Assembly: GCA_044376575.1 (NCBI GenBank)
Contig: JBILKR010000024.1
Location: 1 to 26,903, forward strand
DNA: 26,903 nt
Reading direction: 5' to 3'
DNA from: BA4 sp044376575
GTDB taxonomy: Bacteria; Bacteroidota; Bacteroidia; CAIKAF01
Part shown: piece after piece, positions 13,622 through 21,933 of the stretch
Layout: every line of letters begins with the position of its first letter
Position numbering within the stretch: position 1 is the first letter of the stretch
Translations under genes and position numbers: made by a program
Notes under the pieces: generated by a model
Seen by the model: the letters and a program-made list of their open reading frames with translations, nothing else
Databases searched by the model: none
What the model was told of the DNA's origin: nothing

Positions 13622-15112
13622 ATGAAGAAATATGTTTTATCCATTGATCAGGGAACAACCAGTTCCCGTGCAGTAATATTTGATACACAAGCACAACCTG
13701 TATGTATTGCACAACGGGAGTTTACGCAACACTTTCCAAATTCCGGCTGGGTAGAGCATGATGCCAATGAAATCTGGAGTACGCAGGCTGCAGTTTGTGT
13801 TGAGGCCATTCAGCGTTCCGGAATTGATCCTGCTGAAATTGCCTGTATAGGAATAACGAATCAGCGAGAAACAACGGTGGCATGGAATAAATTAACCGGT
13901 CAGCCTGTATATCATGCCATCGTGTGGCAAGATCGAAGAACGGCTTCGTATTGTGATGAGTTAAGAAAAAAAGGTGTTGAGCCTATTATAAAAAACAAAA
14001 CAGGATTACTACTGGATGCATATTTTTCTGCATCAAAAATTCACTGGATACTGACTCATGTTGATGAAGCAAAAAAACTTGCGGATGCTCATCAGCTTTG
14101 TGTTGGAACCATCGATAGCTGGTTGTTGTGGAAATTGACACAGGGAAAAGTACATGCTACCGATGTAAGCAATGCCAGCAGAACCATGTTGTTTAATATT
14201 CATACACTGGAGTGGGATGATGAATTGCTTAAACTCTTTGAAATTCCGAAAGGTATTTTACCAACAGTATGTTCGAGTGCAGAAATATATGGATATACCC
14301 AAGGCATTATTTGTCAGGATGCAATTCCAATCAGTGGTATCGCAGGTGATCAGCAGGCGGCGTTGTTCGGGCAGCGTTGTGTTGAAAAAGGAATGGTAAA
14401 AAATACTTACGGTACAGGTTGCTTTTTGGTAATGAATACCGGAGATGAAATTATCAATTCACAAAACAGATTGATCTCTACCATTGCATGGAAAATAAAA
14501 GATAAAGTTTGTTATGCCCTCGAAGGAAGTATATTTATTGGTGGTGCTGTGATACAATGGCTGAGAGACGGATTGCAAATCATTCAGTCTTCTTCTCAGG
14601 TCGAACAACTTGCATTGACCGTAAAGGATAATGGTGGCGTATATTTTGTTCCTGCTTTATCAGGGCTGGGAGCACCATACTGGGATCCTTATGCCCGTGG
14701 GTTGATGATTGGTTTGAATCGCGGAACCACCGCTGCACATATTGCCCGCGCTGCCATGGAGTCGATTGCATTTCAATGCAACGATGTGCTGGAATGTATG
14801 CAACAGGACATACAACAAAATATTACTGAATTAAGGGTTGATGGAGGTGCTACAAGCAACCTTACATTGATGCAATTTCAATCAGATATTTCACATCTGA
14901 ATATATCATTGCCGACTCATCAGGAAATAACCTCGATGGGAGCTGCATTTCTTGCCGGTGTTGGTTGCGGGTTATGGAATGAAGAAGAGTTAGATCAATT
15001 ATATGCAGTAAAAAATCATATTGAACCACAGCTGGAAGAGAAAGAAAGAAAACATCAACTTCTGCGATGGAAAAATGCAGTTGAACGTTCGATGAAATGG
15101 GAAGAAGAATAA
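13622..15112 (+). CDS. glpK: Glycerol kinase
   Basis: 496 aa, normal length. Phosphorylates glycerol to sn-glycerol 3-phosphate with ATP in the cytoplasm. FGGY-family landmarks: the phosphate-1 loop SIDQGTTSSRAVIFD at 7-21, ITNQRETTVAWNK and AIVWQDRRT (glycerol-binding Arg, Glu and Trp), GIAGDQQAALFGQ with the catalytic Asp, the adenosine motif LSGLGAPYWDPYARG and DGGATSNLTLMQFQSD near the C-terminus. It diverges from the symporter operon; a TTACTTTG sequence at 13590-13597 (one mismatch to TAnnTTTG) may be its -7 box. No glpF or glpD adjoins it. It converges on comB with a single base between the two stop codons. Confidence 0.96.
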   Translation: MKKYVLSIDQGTTSSRAVIFDTQAQPVCIAQREFTQHFPNSGWVEHDANEIWSTQAAVCVEAIQRSGIDPAEIACIGITNQRETTVAWNKLTGQPVYHAIVWQDRRTASYCDELRKKGVEPIIKNKTGLLLDAYFSASKIHWILTHVDEAKKLADAHQLCVGTIDSWLLWKLTQGKVHATDVSNASRTMLFNIHTLEWDDELLKLFEIPKGILPTVCSSAEIYGYTQGIICQDAIPISGIAGDQQAALFGQRCVEKGMVKNTYGTGCFLVMNTGDEIINSQNRLISTIAWKIKDKVCYALEGSIFIGGAVIQWLRDGLQIIQSSSQVEQLALTVKDNGGVYFVPALSGLGAPYWDPYARGLMIGLNRGTTAAHIARAAMESIAFQCNDVLECMQQDIQQNITELRVDGGATSNLTLMQFQSDISHLNISLPTHQEITSMGAAFLAGVGCGLWNEEELDQLYAVKNHIEPQLEEKERKHQLLRWKNAVERSMKWEEE

Positions 15113-15113
15113 A

Positions 15114-15848
15114 TTAAGAATGGAAAATATTTATCAGTTTTCCATCCTGTAAAAACGGAACTACTTCCGCTGTATCATGCTGAAGACAGTAATCAATGTC
15201 TTCTTCAAGATTCAATTTAGACAATCTGTTTCGGTGTGATGAATCTTTCAAAAATTCATGCATATTATTTTTACTTTGCTCATACAATGTATGTGCAGCA
15301 ATCGCTGCGTCACTGTCTATATCAAAAGCAAAGCCACGCTGAAGCAAACGCTGTGTAAGGGCTCCAGCAAACAAGGTATCTTCAAGATTCATTCTGTTTT
15401 TCCATCCCGCACATAAAATCATAACAGATTTATTTTCGTTTGCAAGCCAATGCGTAAGTGCAGAAATATTACTGAATGCACCGGTAGTTAATCCCAGACT
15501 ATTTTTTGCTGCTTCAATGGCCTGTGTTCCGTTAGTGGTAGATAGAACTAATGTTTTTCCTTTTACTTCAGGATTATTGATGTATGATAAAGGTGAATTT
15601 CCATAGGTAAAACCATTCACGACTTCGCCACCACGTTCAGCGGCATGTATGTATTCATTGCCCTGATATTCTGCAGATGCATTAATATCAGCCACCGGAA
15701 TAACTGCCTTCATTCCATGGTGTAATGCAGTAGAAATGGCTGATGTAGCCCTGAAAATATCCACAACTACAACAATGCTGTTTTCATCCTTGTATATGGG
15801 ATACAAAGCAGGAGTTAAACATATGCGAACAATGGGGGAGGAGTTCAA
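15114..15848 (-). CDS. comB: 2-phosphosulfolactate phosphatase (ComB family)
   Basis: 244 aa from a TTG at 15848, two bases after the gcvT stop; no in-frame ATG occurs before conserved sequence. Family landmarks: VVVVDIFRATSAISTAL at 26-42, AERGGEVVNGFTYGNSP at 70-86, LSTTNGTQAIEAA at 102-114 and CAGWKNRMNLEDTLFAGAL at 146-164. ComB removes phosphate from 2-phospho-3-sulfolactate, a Mg-dependent step of coenzyme M synthesis in methanogens; homologues in Bacteroidota do not make coenzyme M, so the product, sulfolactate, may feed sulfonate or sulfonolipid metabolism or the substrate may differ. Co-transcription with gcvT is likely from the spacing. ComA and ComC partners are not in the window. 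Confidence 0.87.
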   Translation of the reverse strand: MNSSPIVRICLTPALYPIYKDENSIVVVVDIFRATSAISTALHHGMKAVIPVADINASAEYQGNEYIHAAERGGEVVNGFTYGNSPLSYINNPEVKGKTLVLSTTNGTQAIEAAKNSLGLTTGAFSNISALTHWLANENKSVMILCAGWKNRMNLEDTLFAGALTQRLLQRGFAFDIDSDAAIAAHTLYEQSKNNMHEFLKDSSHRNRLSKLNLEEDIDYCLQHDTAEVVPFLQDGKLINIFHS

Positions 15849-15850
15849 TT

Positions 15851-16936
15851 TTATTTTTGGTAAAATGGAATTTTTACAACATTTGCCTTTAACAATTTGC
15901 CACGGATTTCAATGTGAATTTCTGATCCCGGCTTACTGTTTTCAGTCTGTACATAACCCATACCTATTGCTTTGTTTAAGCTTGGAGATTGTGTTCCTGA
16001 AGTAACATTTCCAATTACATTTCCCGTTGCATCTGTAATGGGATAATCTTTTCTTGGGATTCCCTTATCAATCATTTCAAAACCTACCAGTTTTCTGGAA
16101 GTTCCTTTTTCTTTTTGTTCAAGCAATGCTGATTTATTGATAAAGTCTTTTGAAAATTTGGTGATCCATCCTAATCCGGCTTCAATCGGAGAGGTGGTAT
16201 CGTTTATATCATTTCCATATAAACAAAATCCCATTTCTAATCGTAAAGTATCTCTGCAACCTAATCCCGCAGGAATTAGTCCGTGTGATTTACCATGATC
16301 TAATACTGCATCCCACATGGCCTCAGCTTGGTTATTGGGTACATAAATTTCAAATCCGCCTGCGCCGGTGTAACCCGTATTTGATATAATAATATCATCC
16401 GTTCCGTTCATCTTGCCGATACGAAAGTGATAGTAAGGTATTTCAGTTAAATTTTCATTAGTCATCTTTTGTAATATTTCTGTTGCTTTTGGTCCCTGCA
16501 CAGCAAGCAAAGACATATCATCAGAAATATTTTTCATCGTCACATTTTTTCCAGTTGCATGCGAATGAATCCAGTTCCAGTCTTTATCGATATTGGATGC
16601 ATTTACTACCAACATATATTTTTCCGGGCCCATACAATATACCAGCAAATCATCAACAATTCCCCCATCCTGGTTGGGTAAACAACTATATTGTACTTGT
16701 CCGGTCTGCAATTTAGAAGCATCGTTGGATGTAACCCATTGAATCAATGCAAGCGCATCCGGTCCTTCAATCATAAATTCTCCCATGTGTGAAACATCAA
16801 AAACACCGGCCTGCTTTCTTACAGCATGATGTTCTTCCAGTAAATTAGAATATTGTATGGGCATGTTGTATCCCGCAAATTCTACCATTTTGGCACCGAG
16901 TGCGATGTGTTTTGAGGTAAGCGAAGTGTTTTTCAT
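15851..16936 (-). CDS. gcvT: Glycine cleavage system T protein (aminomethyltransferase)
   Basis: 361 aa. Transfers the aminomethyl carbon from the lipoylated H protein to tetrahydrofolate, releasing ammonia, in the cytoplasm. The N-terminus has SLTSKHIALGAKMVEFAGY and FDVSHMGEF; the catalytic Asp lies in GGIVDDLLVY (95-96). GYTGAGGFEIY, LGCRDTLRLEMGFCLYGND and SPIEAGLGWITKFSKDFI are all typical, as is the C-terminal SGTQSPSLNKAIGMGYV block. A TATCTTTG box at 16954-16961 marks a promoter, and comB follows after two bases. Genes for the H and P proteins are not adjacent. No glycine riboswitch-like structure is apparent: only 26 bases separate it from the upstream gene. Confidence 0.96.
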   Translation of the reverse strand: MKNTSLTSKHIALGAKMVEFAGYNMPIQYSNLLEEHHAVRKQAGVFDVSHMGEFMIEGPDALALIQWVTSNDASKLQTGQVQYSCLPNQDGGIVDDLLVYCMGPEKYMLVVNASNIDKDWNWIHSHATGKNVTMKNISDDMSLLAVQGPKATEILQKMTNENLTEIPYYHFRIGKMNGTDDIIISNTGYTGAGGFEIYVPNNQAEAMWDAVLDHGKSHGLIPAGLGCRDTLRLEMGFCLYGNDINDTTSPIEAGLGWITKFSKDFINKSALLEQKEKGTSRKLVGFEMIDKGIPRKDYPITDATGNVIGNVTSGTQSPSLNKAIGMGYVQTENSKPGSEIHIEIRGKLLKANVVKIPFYQK

Positions 16937-16953
16937 TTCAAATCAATATGCGA

Positions 16954-16961
16954 CAAAGATA
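16954..16961 (-). promoter_or_regulatory. Putative -7 box TATCTTTG for gcvT-comB
   Basis: Exact TAnnTTTG match on the reverse strand, 17 bases before the gcvT ATG and only one base after the stop of the upstream glycosyltransferase gene, so the two transcription units are tightly packed. Confidence 0.5.
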
Positions 16962-16962
16962 A

Positions 16963-18045
16963 TCAGTCAAATAAATTTAAGAAATGGGGAGTATTGGCTT
17001 TTACAGAATAAATATCCATGATACTGCTTCTGCAATTTTTCTGAAGATTAACCAATGCCTCATTATTAGTGATTAAAAGCGTTAATTTTTCTTCCCATTC
17101 TTGAGGTGTTAAACAAAGAAAACCATTGATACCTTCCTGAATAATTTTAGTATTTACACCTACAGGAGAAGCAATAGCGGGTACTCCAATGGATAAATAT
17201 TGTAAGGCTTTGAACCCACATTTGCCTTCACTCCATGCATCATGTTCAAGTGGCATCACGCCTACATCAAAATGAGAAAGATCTTGTATCTCATTCTCTT
17301 TATTCCATTGGATAAAGCGAAGATTAGGGATGTTCCATTCAGGAGCCTTGTTTGAAATAATATGTATTTCAACATGTGAAAATTGGTGAATTATTTTTTC
17401 AAAAACAGGAATAAGTTCATCGAGGTACTTCACTGTTGAATGTGTGCCTGTCCAACCAATGATGAAATTACTTTTATCTGTTTTTTTTACCGATGGAGTA
17501 TGATAGTTGGTGTCAATCGAAGTAGGAATAAAGAATGATGAAGAATTATAAGTCAACGCATAATTTTTAAGATAATCATTTCCGCAGGAAACTTTATAAC
17601 TCCATTTAATAAATAGTGAAGTGTTGGAGTACATTTTTAAAAAACCAAAAACACGGTTCGAATTGCTTACATTGGGGATCCATATGGCATCGTCAAAATC
17701 AAAAATGATTTTTTTTCTCAGCAGTTTTGAAATGAGTAAGGGTATAATGGGATAACCAATAGGACTGGATTCCCTATGAATAAAGATAAAATCGTATCCG
17801 GGTGCTTTGAAAATGATGAGCAAACGTTTAAACATTGCACGGATTACTCCCAATATTTTTTTCAACCATTTATCTTTTGCATACAAAATTTCCCATGTTT
17901 TAAGATCCCAGTATGGTTCTTGATGAATATCAAATCCATTGGCTCTTAATGCATCAAAATATTGCTCAAATCTGAATCGTTGACTTGGAGCTTCGCCATG
18001 AGGGTAGGGCGTAATGAATAATATTTTTTTTCTGGAAGAACCCAT
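16963..18045 (-). CDS. Glycosyltransferase, GT-B fold (GT4-like)
   Basis: 360 aa. The N-terminal Rossmann half starts KKILFITPYPHGEAPSQRFRFEQY, a form common in Bacteroidota GT4 proteins, and has IIFDFDDAIWIP. The C-terminal donor-binding half starts near IIGWTGTHSTVKYLDELIPVF and carries the Glu-containing motif EGKCGFKALQYLSIGVPAIASPVGVN in place of the usual EGFGLPLLEA, with the two Glu/Gln positions spaced as in this subgroup. Cytoplasmic or peripheral to the inner membrane. The ATG is two bases after the stop of the GNAT-fold gene, so they form an operon. The acceptor is unknown; exopolysaccharide, O-antigen or a glycolipid are possible. Confidence 0.87.
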   Translation of the reverse strand: MGSSRKKILFITPYPHGEAPSQRFRFEQYFDALRANGFDIHQEPYWDLKTWEILYAKDKWLKKILGVIRAMFKRLLIIFKAPGYDFIFIHRESSPIGYPIIPLLISKLLRKKIIFDFDDAIWIPNVSNSNRVFGFLKMYSNTSLFIKWSYKVSCGNDYLKNYALTYNSSSFFIPTSIDTNYHTPSVKKTDKSNFIIGWTGTHSTVKYLDELIPVFEKIIHQFSHVEIHIISNKAPEWNIPNLRFIQWNKENEIQDLSHFDVGVMPLEHDAWSEGKCGFKALQYLSIGVPAIASPVGVNTKIIQEGINGFLCLTPQEWEEKLTLLITNNEALVNLQKNCRSSIMDIYSVKANTPHFLNLFD

Positions 18046-18047
18046 AA

Positions 18048-19289
18048 TTATCTTCTTCCGTATTTTTTCATGTTTTCTTCAAGCGGAGTCAGGCTATTGA
18101 TAATTGTTTTTACATCTTCTTCTGTACCACCAATAAATGGCGCTCTTTCAAAAGGGATGGTATTATCTATCATGTATCGGTATGTGGTTAATGTACGCAG
18201 CAGTGAAGCATTCAGGTTCTTACAAACCTTGAGCATTTTTACATTGAAATCTCCGATCCATGTCAGAATAGTATCGGCATAGTTGGTTTCAGAACGGATG
18301 TGTTTTCCTCCATACTTAATCACGGCCGCTTCAACTCCCTGCCCCTGGAACTCCGGAATAACGCCGAATACAATTCCATACATAGTGCTGCTTCCTACAA
18401 AATTTTTATAATAGAGAAATTTTATTTTACCCCAAAGGTTAAGGTTGCCGTTAACATGTTTAAATATTTGATTGAGTTCAGGAAGATTAATATAGAAGGC
18501 AATAGGTTTATTCTGAAAAAATGCAAAAAGGGTAATGCGTTCATCCTTCACCGGTTTGATGGCTTTCATGATTTTTAAAGCCTGTTCCATTTTCATGGGT
18601 TTGAAACCTGCATGTTTACCCCAGGCTTCGTTATATACCGTTAAAAAATAATCTGCCAGTTGCTGATCTGAAAATCCTTTGACATTAGTGATCTTAAAAT
18701 CCGGATGATCCCATAACTGATTTGCTTTTCGTTGAAAAATTTCATCAGCGTCTCTTTCCAGGTCCCTCCAAAAAACATATTGATGATAATACGCCTGCAT
18801 GCCATAGGATTCGAAAAAATCCTGATAGTATGCCGGATGATAGTTCATCTGATAATTGGCTGGATAATCTGCATTCTGAACAAGCAGGCCCCAGTATTCA
18901 TTTTTTTCACCAAAATTAATCGGTCCGTCCATGGCTTTCATACCTTGTTCATGAAGCCATTCTTTAGCGATATTGAGTAATATATAGGCTGATTCTTTAT
19001 CGTTAATACATTCAAAAAATCCAAAACCTCCGGTAGATTGCTTGAATGATTGGTAGTATTTGGGATCAATGAATGCAGCTATTCTTCCTATGCATTGACC
19101 ACTGTTATTTTTTAGTATCCATCTAATGGCCTTGCCTCCCCTGAATGCCTTATTCGTTTTTGGATTGAATATTTTTTCAATATCCTGTTGCAGGTGAGGA
19201 ATCCAGTTCTTGTCATTTTTATAAATTTCAAATGGAAGTTTATGAAATTCCCTGATTTCATGCTTTTCTTTCACTTCAATCAACTGCAT
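18048..19289 (-). CDS. GNAT-fold acyltransferase-like protein
   Basis: 413 aa. Opens with IEVKEKHEIREFHKLPFEIYKNDKNWIPHL, a form I associate with a long GNAT-like family in Bacteroidota. Two GNAT-like halves can be suspected: WILKNNSGQCIGRIAAFID near residues 57-75 resembles an acetyltransferase core strand, and YGIVFGVIPEFQGQGVEAAVIKYG at about 308-331 resembles GNAT motif A (V-x-x-x-Q-G-x-G). The middle contains AMDGPINFGEKNEYWGLLV. No signal peptide; cytoplasmic. The substrate is unknown. It precedes the glycosyltransferase by two bases, so it may modify a sugar or lipid intermediate of the same glycan. A CGAATATA at 19316-19323 (reverse TATATTCG, one mismatch) could be its -7 box in the divergent spacer with the dehydrogenase gene. 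Confidence 0.75.
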   Translation of the reverse strand: MQLIEVKEKHEIREFHKLPFEIYKNDKNWIPHLQQDIEKIFNPKTNKAFRGGKAIRWILKNNSGQCIGRIAAFIDPKYYQSFKQSTGGFGFFECINDKESAYILLNIAKEWLHEQGMKAMDGPINFGEKNEYWGLLVQNADYPANYQMNYHPAYYQDFFESYGMQAYYHQYVFWRDLERDADEIFQRKANQLWDHPDFKITNVKGFSDQQLADYFLTVYNEAWGKHAGFKPMKMEQALKIMKAIKPVKDERITLFAFFQNKPIAFYINLPELNQIFKHVNGNLNLWGKIKFLYYKNFVGSSTMYGIVFGVIPEFQGQGVEAAVIKYGGKHIRSETNYADTILTWIGDFNVKMLKVCKNLNASLLRTLTTYRYMIDNTIPFERAPFIGGTEEDVKTIINSLTPLEENMKKYGRR

Positions 19290-19407
19290 ATCTTCTTTAC
19301 ATCGTTGGTGTTAAACGAATATAAACTTTTTTTGAGTATTTATTAAGAATGTTTGCATAAGTTTTTAAAATAGGTGTTACACAGATGTTTATTTGTATTT
19401 TTACACT

Positions 19408-20223
19408 GTGAGAGATTTTAAGCATAAAGTTGTCATCATCACCGGTGGTTCATCAGGTATTGGTAAAGCAATTGCTGTTGCATTTGCAAGATCCGGTGCA
19501 TCAGTAGTAATTAGCGGAAGGGAAAAGGAAAAATTAGATGCTGCCGGGCAGGATTTACTCAACATACATTCAGATATTCTATGTGTTCAGTCTGATGTGA
19601 GTGCTGAAAATGATTGTGTTCGTTTAATCAATGAAACTTTAAACCGATTTGGTCGGATTGATATACTGGTCAACAATGCAGGCATGAGTATGCGTGCATT
19701 ATTTAAAGATGCTGATTTGAGTGTTTTGAAAAAACTCATGGATATCAATTTCTGGGGAACGGTCTATTGCACGAAGTATGCTTTGCCATCTTTGCTCAAA
19801 TCAAAAGGTGTAGTAGTAGGAATATCATCTGTTGCGGGTTTCAAAGGATTGCCTGCGCGCACTGGCTATTCAGCAAGTAAATTTGCCATGCATGGTTTTT
19901 TGGAATCACTGCGAATTGAAAACCTAAAGAATGGATTACATGTATTGATTTGTTGTCCCGGTTTTACGGCATCGAACATTCGTAATACTGCTTTAAACAA
20001 AAATGGCGATGCACAGGGAGAATCTCCACGTGATGAAGAAAAAATGATGCAGCCTGAAGAAGTGGCTGTTCAGTTACTCAAGGCGATTCAAAAAAATAAA
20101 AGAACACTGATTTTAACATCACAGGGAAAGTTAACGGCATTTGTCAATAAATTTTTTCCTGCCTGGCTTGATAAAAAGGTATTTGATCACATGGCATCAG
20201 AGCCTGATTCTCCTTTAAAATAA
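19408..20223 (+). CDS. Short-chain dehydrogenase/reductase (classical SDR)
   Basis: 271 aa from a GTG at 19408; a TTG at 19393 is also in frame but VRDFKHKVVIITGG begins the fold in the usual way. NAD(P)-binding motif TGGSSGIG at 12-19, structural NNAG at 89-92, the catalytic Ser at 140-141 (GISSVAG), Tyr154 and Lys158 in YSASK. The Arg after the second strand (SGREKEKL) suggests NADPH preference. The substrate is unknown; the PG motif region CCPGFTASNIR is typical of the family. TATTTTTA at 19396-19403 (one mismatch to TAnnTTTG) would make the message nearly leaderless. Its stop overlaps the next ATG by one base (TAATG), so the next gene is coupled to it. Confidence 0.88.
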   Translation: MRDFKHKVVIITGGSSGIGKAIAVAFARSGASVVISGREKEKLDAAGQDLLNIHSDILCVQSDVSAENDCVRLINETLNRFGRIDILVNNAGMSMRALFKDADLSVLKKLMDINFWGTVYCTKYALPSLLKSKGVVVGISSVAGFKGLPARTGYSASKFAMHGFLESLRIENLKNGLHVLICCPGFTASNIRNTALNKNGDAQGESPRDEEKMMQPEEVAVQLLKAIQKNKRTLILTSQGKLTAFVNKFFPAWLDKKVFDHMASEPDSPLK

Positions 20224-20771
20224 TGATTCACAGGTTACGACATATTTATCGCAAGGCATTGCTTAAGTTCATCCCCGCAAGATCATATGTGCTGGAAGTA
20301 AATCTATCTCAACAGGAAATTATTCAACGGCTTCATTCATTGATTCATGCTTATCCTTTTTATTTTTTATTTCAGCCTCCAACGGATAAACCCTATTCCG
20401 GTAAGATGATGATCAATAAGTTTATTGCTATACGAAATCACACCGGTAGTTTTCAGCGACCCATAAAAGTGACTGGATATTTTCATATTATTCAGGATAA
20501 AGTTTTTGTGCGAATTATTTTATCAAACCCATTTTCATTGTTTAATATTACTATACTCGGGGTGCTTTATTTATTATTTATAATATTTCAGGTAGCTCCT
20601 TTTGAATTTTGGGTATATAATGTTTTGCTCTATTTATTTCCACTGCTAATTGCTTACCTGATTACCAATTTTTCATTTCAATCCATTTATAAGCAAGAAA
20701 AACTTCGCTTTTTAAAATTGTTCAACGGACGTAGGTTAACTGATAAAGAACTTGAGCAATGGGGAATTTAA
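20223..20771 (+). CDS. Hypothetical membrane protein with two TM helices
   Basis: 182 aa. Unknown family. The N-terminus is basic (MIHRLRHIYRKALLKF), followed by a soluble mixed alpha/beta stretch containing FQPPTDKPYSGKMMINKF, then two hydrophobic segments at about 107-125 and 130-152 joined by a short loop, and a basic, charged C-terminal tail. Topology with both ends cytoplasmic is likely. The start overlaps the dehydrogenase stop by one base and the end overlaps the glycosyltransferase start by 13 bases, so all three genes are read together. A role beside the glycosyltransferase is possible but not shown by any motif. Confidence 0.75.
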   Translation: MIHRLRHIYRKALLKFIPARSYVLEVNLSQQEIIQRLHSLIHAYPFYFLFQPPTDKPYSGKMMINKFIAIRNHTGSFQRPIKVTGYFHIIQDKVFVRIILSNPFSLFNITILGVLYLLFIIFQVAPFEFWVYNVLLYLFPLLIAYLITNFSFQSIYKQEKLRFLKLFNGRRLTDKELEQWGI

Positions 20772-21913
20772 ATCATAAGACTTTTACCATTGCCTATGAT
20801 GCAAAGCGTGCATTTTGCAATAATACCGGATTAGGTAATTATTCCCGTACTCTGATTAAAATGATGATTGAGCAACATCAGGAAATGAATTTTATTCTTT
20901 TTACGCCTGATATTAAATTAGACCAATTTGAAAAGGAAATATCTTCATTTAAAAATGTCAGGATTGTACAACCTGAAATTTATTTTTTTCGATTGTTCCC
21001 TTTTCTATGGAGAACATATTCAATTACTTCACTTGTAAAAAAAAATAAGCCAAATGTATTTCATGGGTTAAGTCATGAGTTGCCTGTTGGTATTGAAAAA
21101 ATAAATGTACGTACCATTGTTACCATTCATGATCTTATTGCATTTAAATCTGAAAACGGTTTCGGATGGTTAAATCGTTTGATATACCGCAATAAAATTA
21201 AATCTTCGGTAAGACGCGCCGATAGAGTTGTTGCGGTGAGTCAGCAAACCTCAAATGAATTAAATAAAATACTAAAAGTATCTCCAAAAAAAATCAAAGT
21301 AGTATATCCTTTTTTTAAAATGGATATATTAAATAATCACTTTATACAAAGTGAATCGTCATTTCAATCTTCACTTCCTGAAAAATTTATATTTCAGGTG
21401 GGACGTGTAGAGTATAGAAAAAATATTTCTGCAGTAATTGATGCTATTGCACTCTTACCTTCAAGTGATATTAATTATGTAATAGCAGGCAGAATAACGT
21501 CATACAAAGACGAGTTGGATAAAAAAATAAAGTCACTGGGTTTAACTGGTCGTGTGCATTTTTTGGGAGAGGTCAGTCAGCAAGAATTATATTTTTTATA
21601 TCAGCAATCATTACTTGCAATTTATCCCTCATTGATGGAAGGATTTGGATTTCCTGTGCTTGAAGCGATTGCATTAAAAAAACCGGTGATAACAAATCAA
21701 GGTGGTTGTTTTGAAGAAGTGGGTGGAACTATTGCATGGTATTCAGATACAACGAATCCTAATTCTATTGCAGCCGTAATACAAGAGATCATTGATCATC
21801 CGGAAAAAGTGATGGATAAGCAAAAAGATACTGAAACACATCTTCATCAATTTTCAGCATCAGTTATATTGTCTCAATTATTAGCTTGCTATACTGAAGA
21901 TAATCAAGCCTGA
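20759..21913 (+). CDS. Glycosyltransferase family 4 (mannosyltransferase-like)
   Basis: 384 aa from an ATG inside the end of the preceding gene. The N-terminal domain begins FTIAYDAKRAFCNNTGLGNYSRTL, the acceptor-side loop of GT4 enzymes, then VFHGLSHELP and TIVTIHDLIAFK. The C-terminal domain starts FIFQVGRVEYRKNISAVIDAI, then GRVHFLGEVSQQELYFLY and the E-x7-E motif MEGFGFPVLEA with its nucleotide-sugar-binding glutamates. Cytoplasmic face of the inner membrane. Likely takes part in a lipid-linked or surface glycan with the dehydrogenase and small membrane protein upstream, but neither donor nor acceptor can be read from the sequence. Confidence 0.9.
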   Translation: MGNLNHKTFTIAYDAKRAFCNNTGLGNYSRTLIKMMIEQHQEMNFILFTPDIKLDQFEKEISSFKNVRIVQPEIYFFRLFPFLWRTYSITSLVKKNKPNVFHGLSHELPVGIEKINVRTIVTIHDLIAFKSENGFGWLNRLIYRNKIKSSVRRADRVVAVSQQTSNELNKILKVSPKKIKVVYPFFKMDILNNHFIQSESSFQSSLPEKFIFQVGRVEYRKNISAVIDAIALLPSSDINYVIAGRITSYKDELDKKIKSLGLTGRVHFLGEVSQQELYFLYQQSLLAIYPSLMEGFGFPVLEAIALKKPVITNQGGCFEEVGGTIAWYSDTTNPNSIAAVIQEIIDHPEKVMDKQKDTETHLHQFSASVILSQLLACYTEDNQA

Positions 21914-21918
21914 TTTAC

Positions 21919-21926
21919 TATTTTTG
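21919..21926 (+). promoter_or_regulatory. Putative -7 box TATTTTTG for cca-miaA
   Basis: Exact TAnnTTTG match between the glycosyltransferase stop and the cca ATG, ending seven bases before the start codon, so the leader would be very short or absent. Confidence 0.45.
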
Positions 21927-21933
21927 CACGTAA

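Noticed and set aside
16937..16962. Glycine riboswitch before gcvT
   Set aside because: The space before gcvT is 26 bases, far too short for the tandem aptamer.
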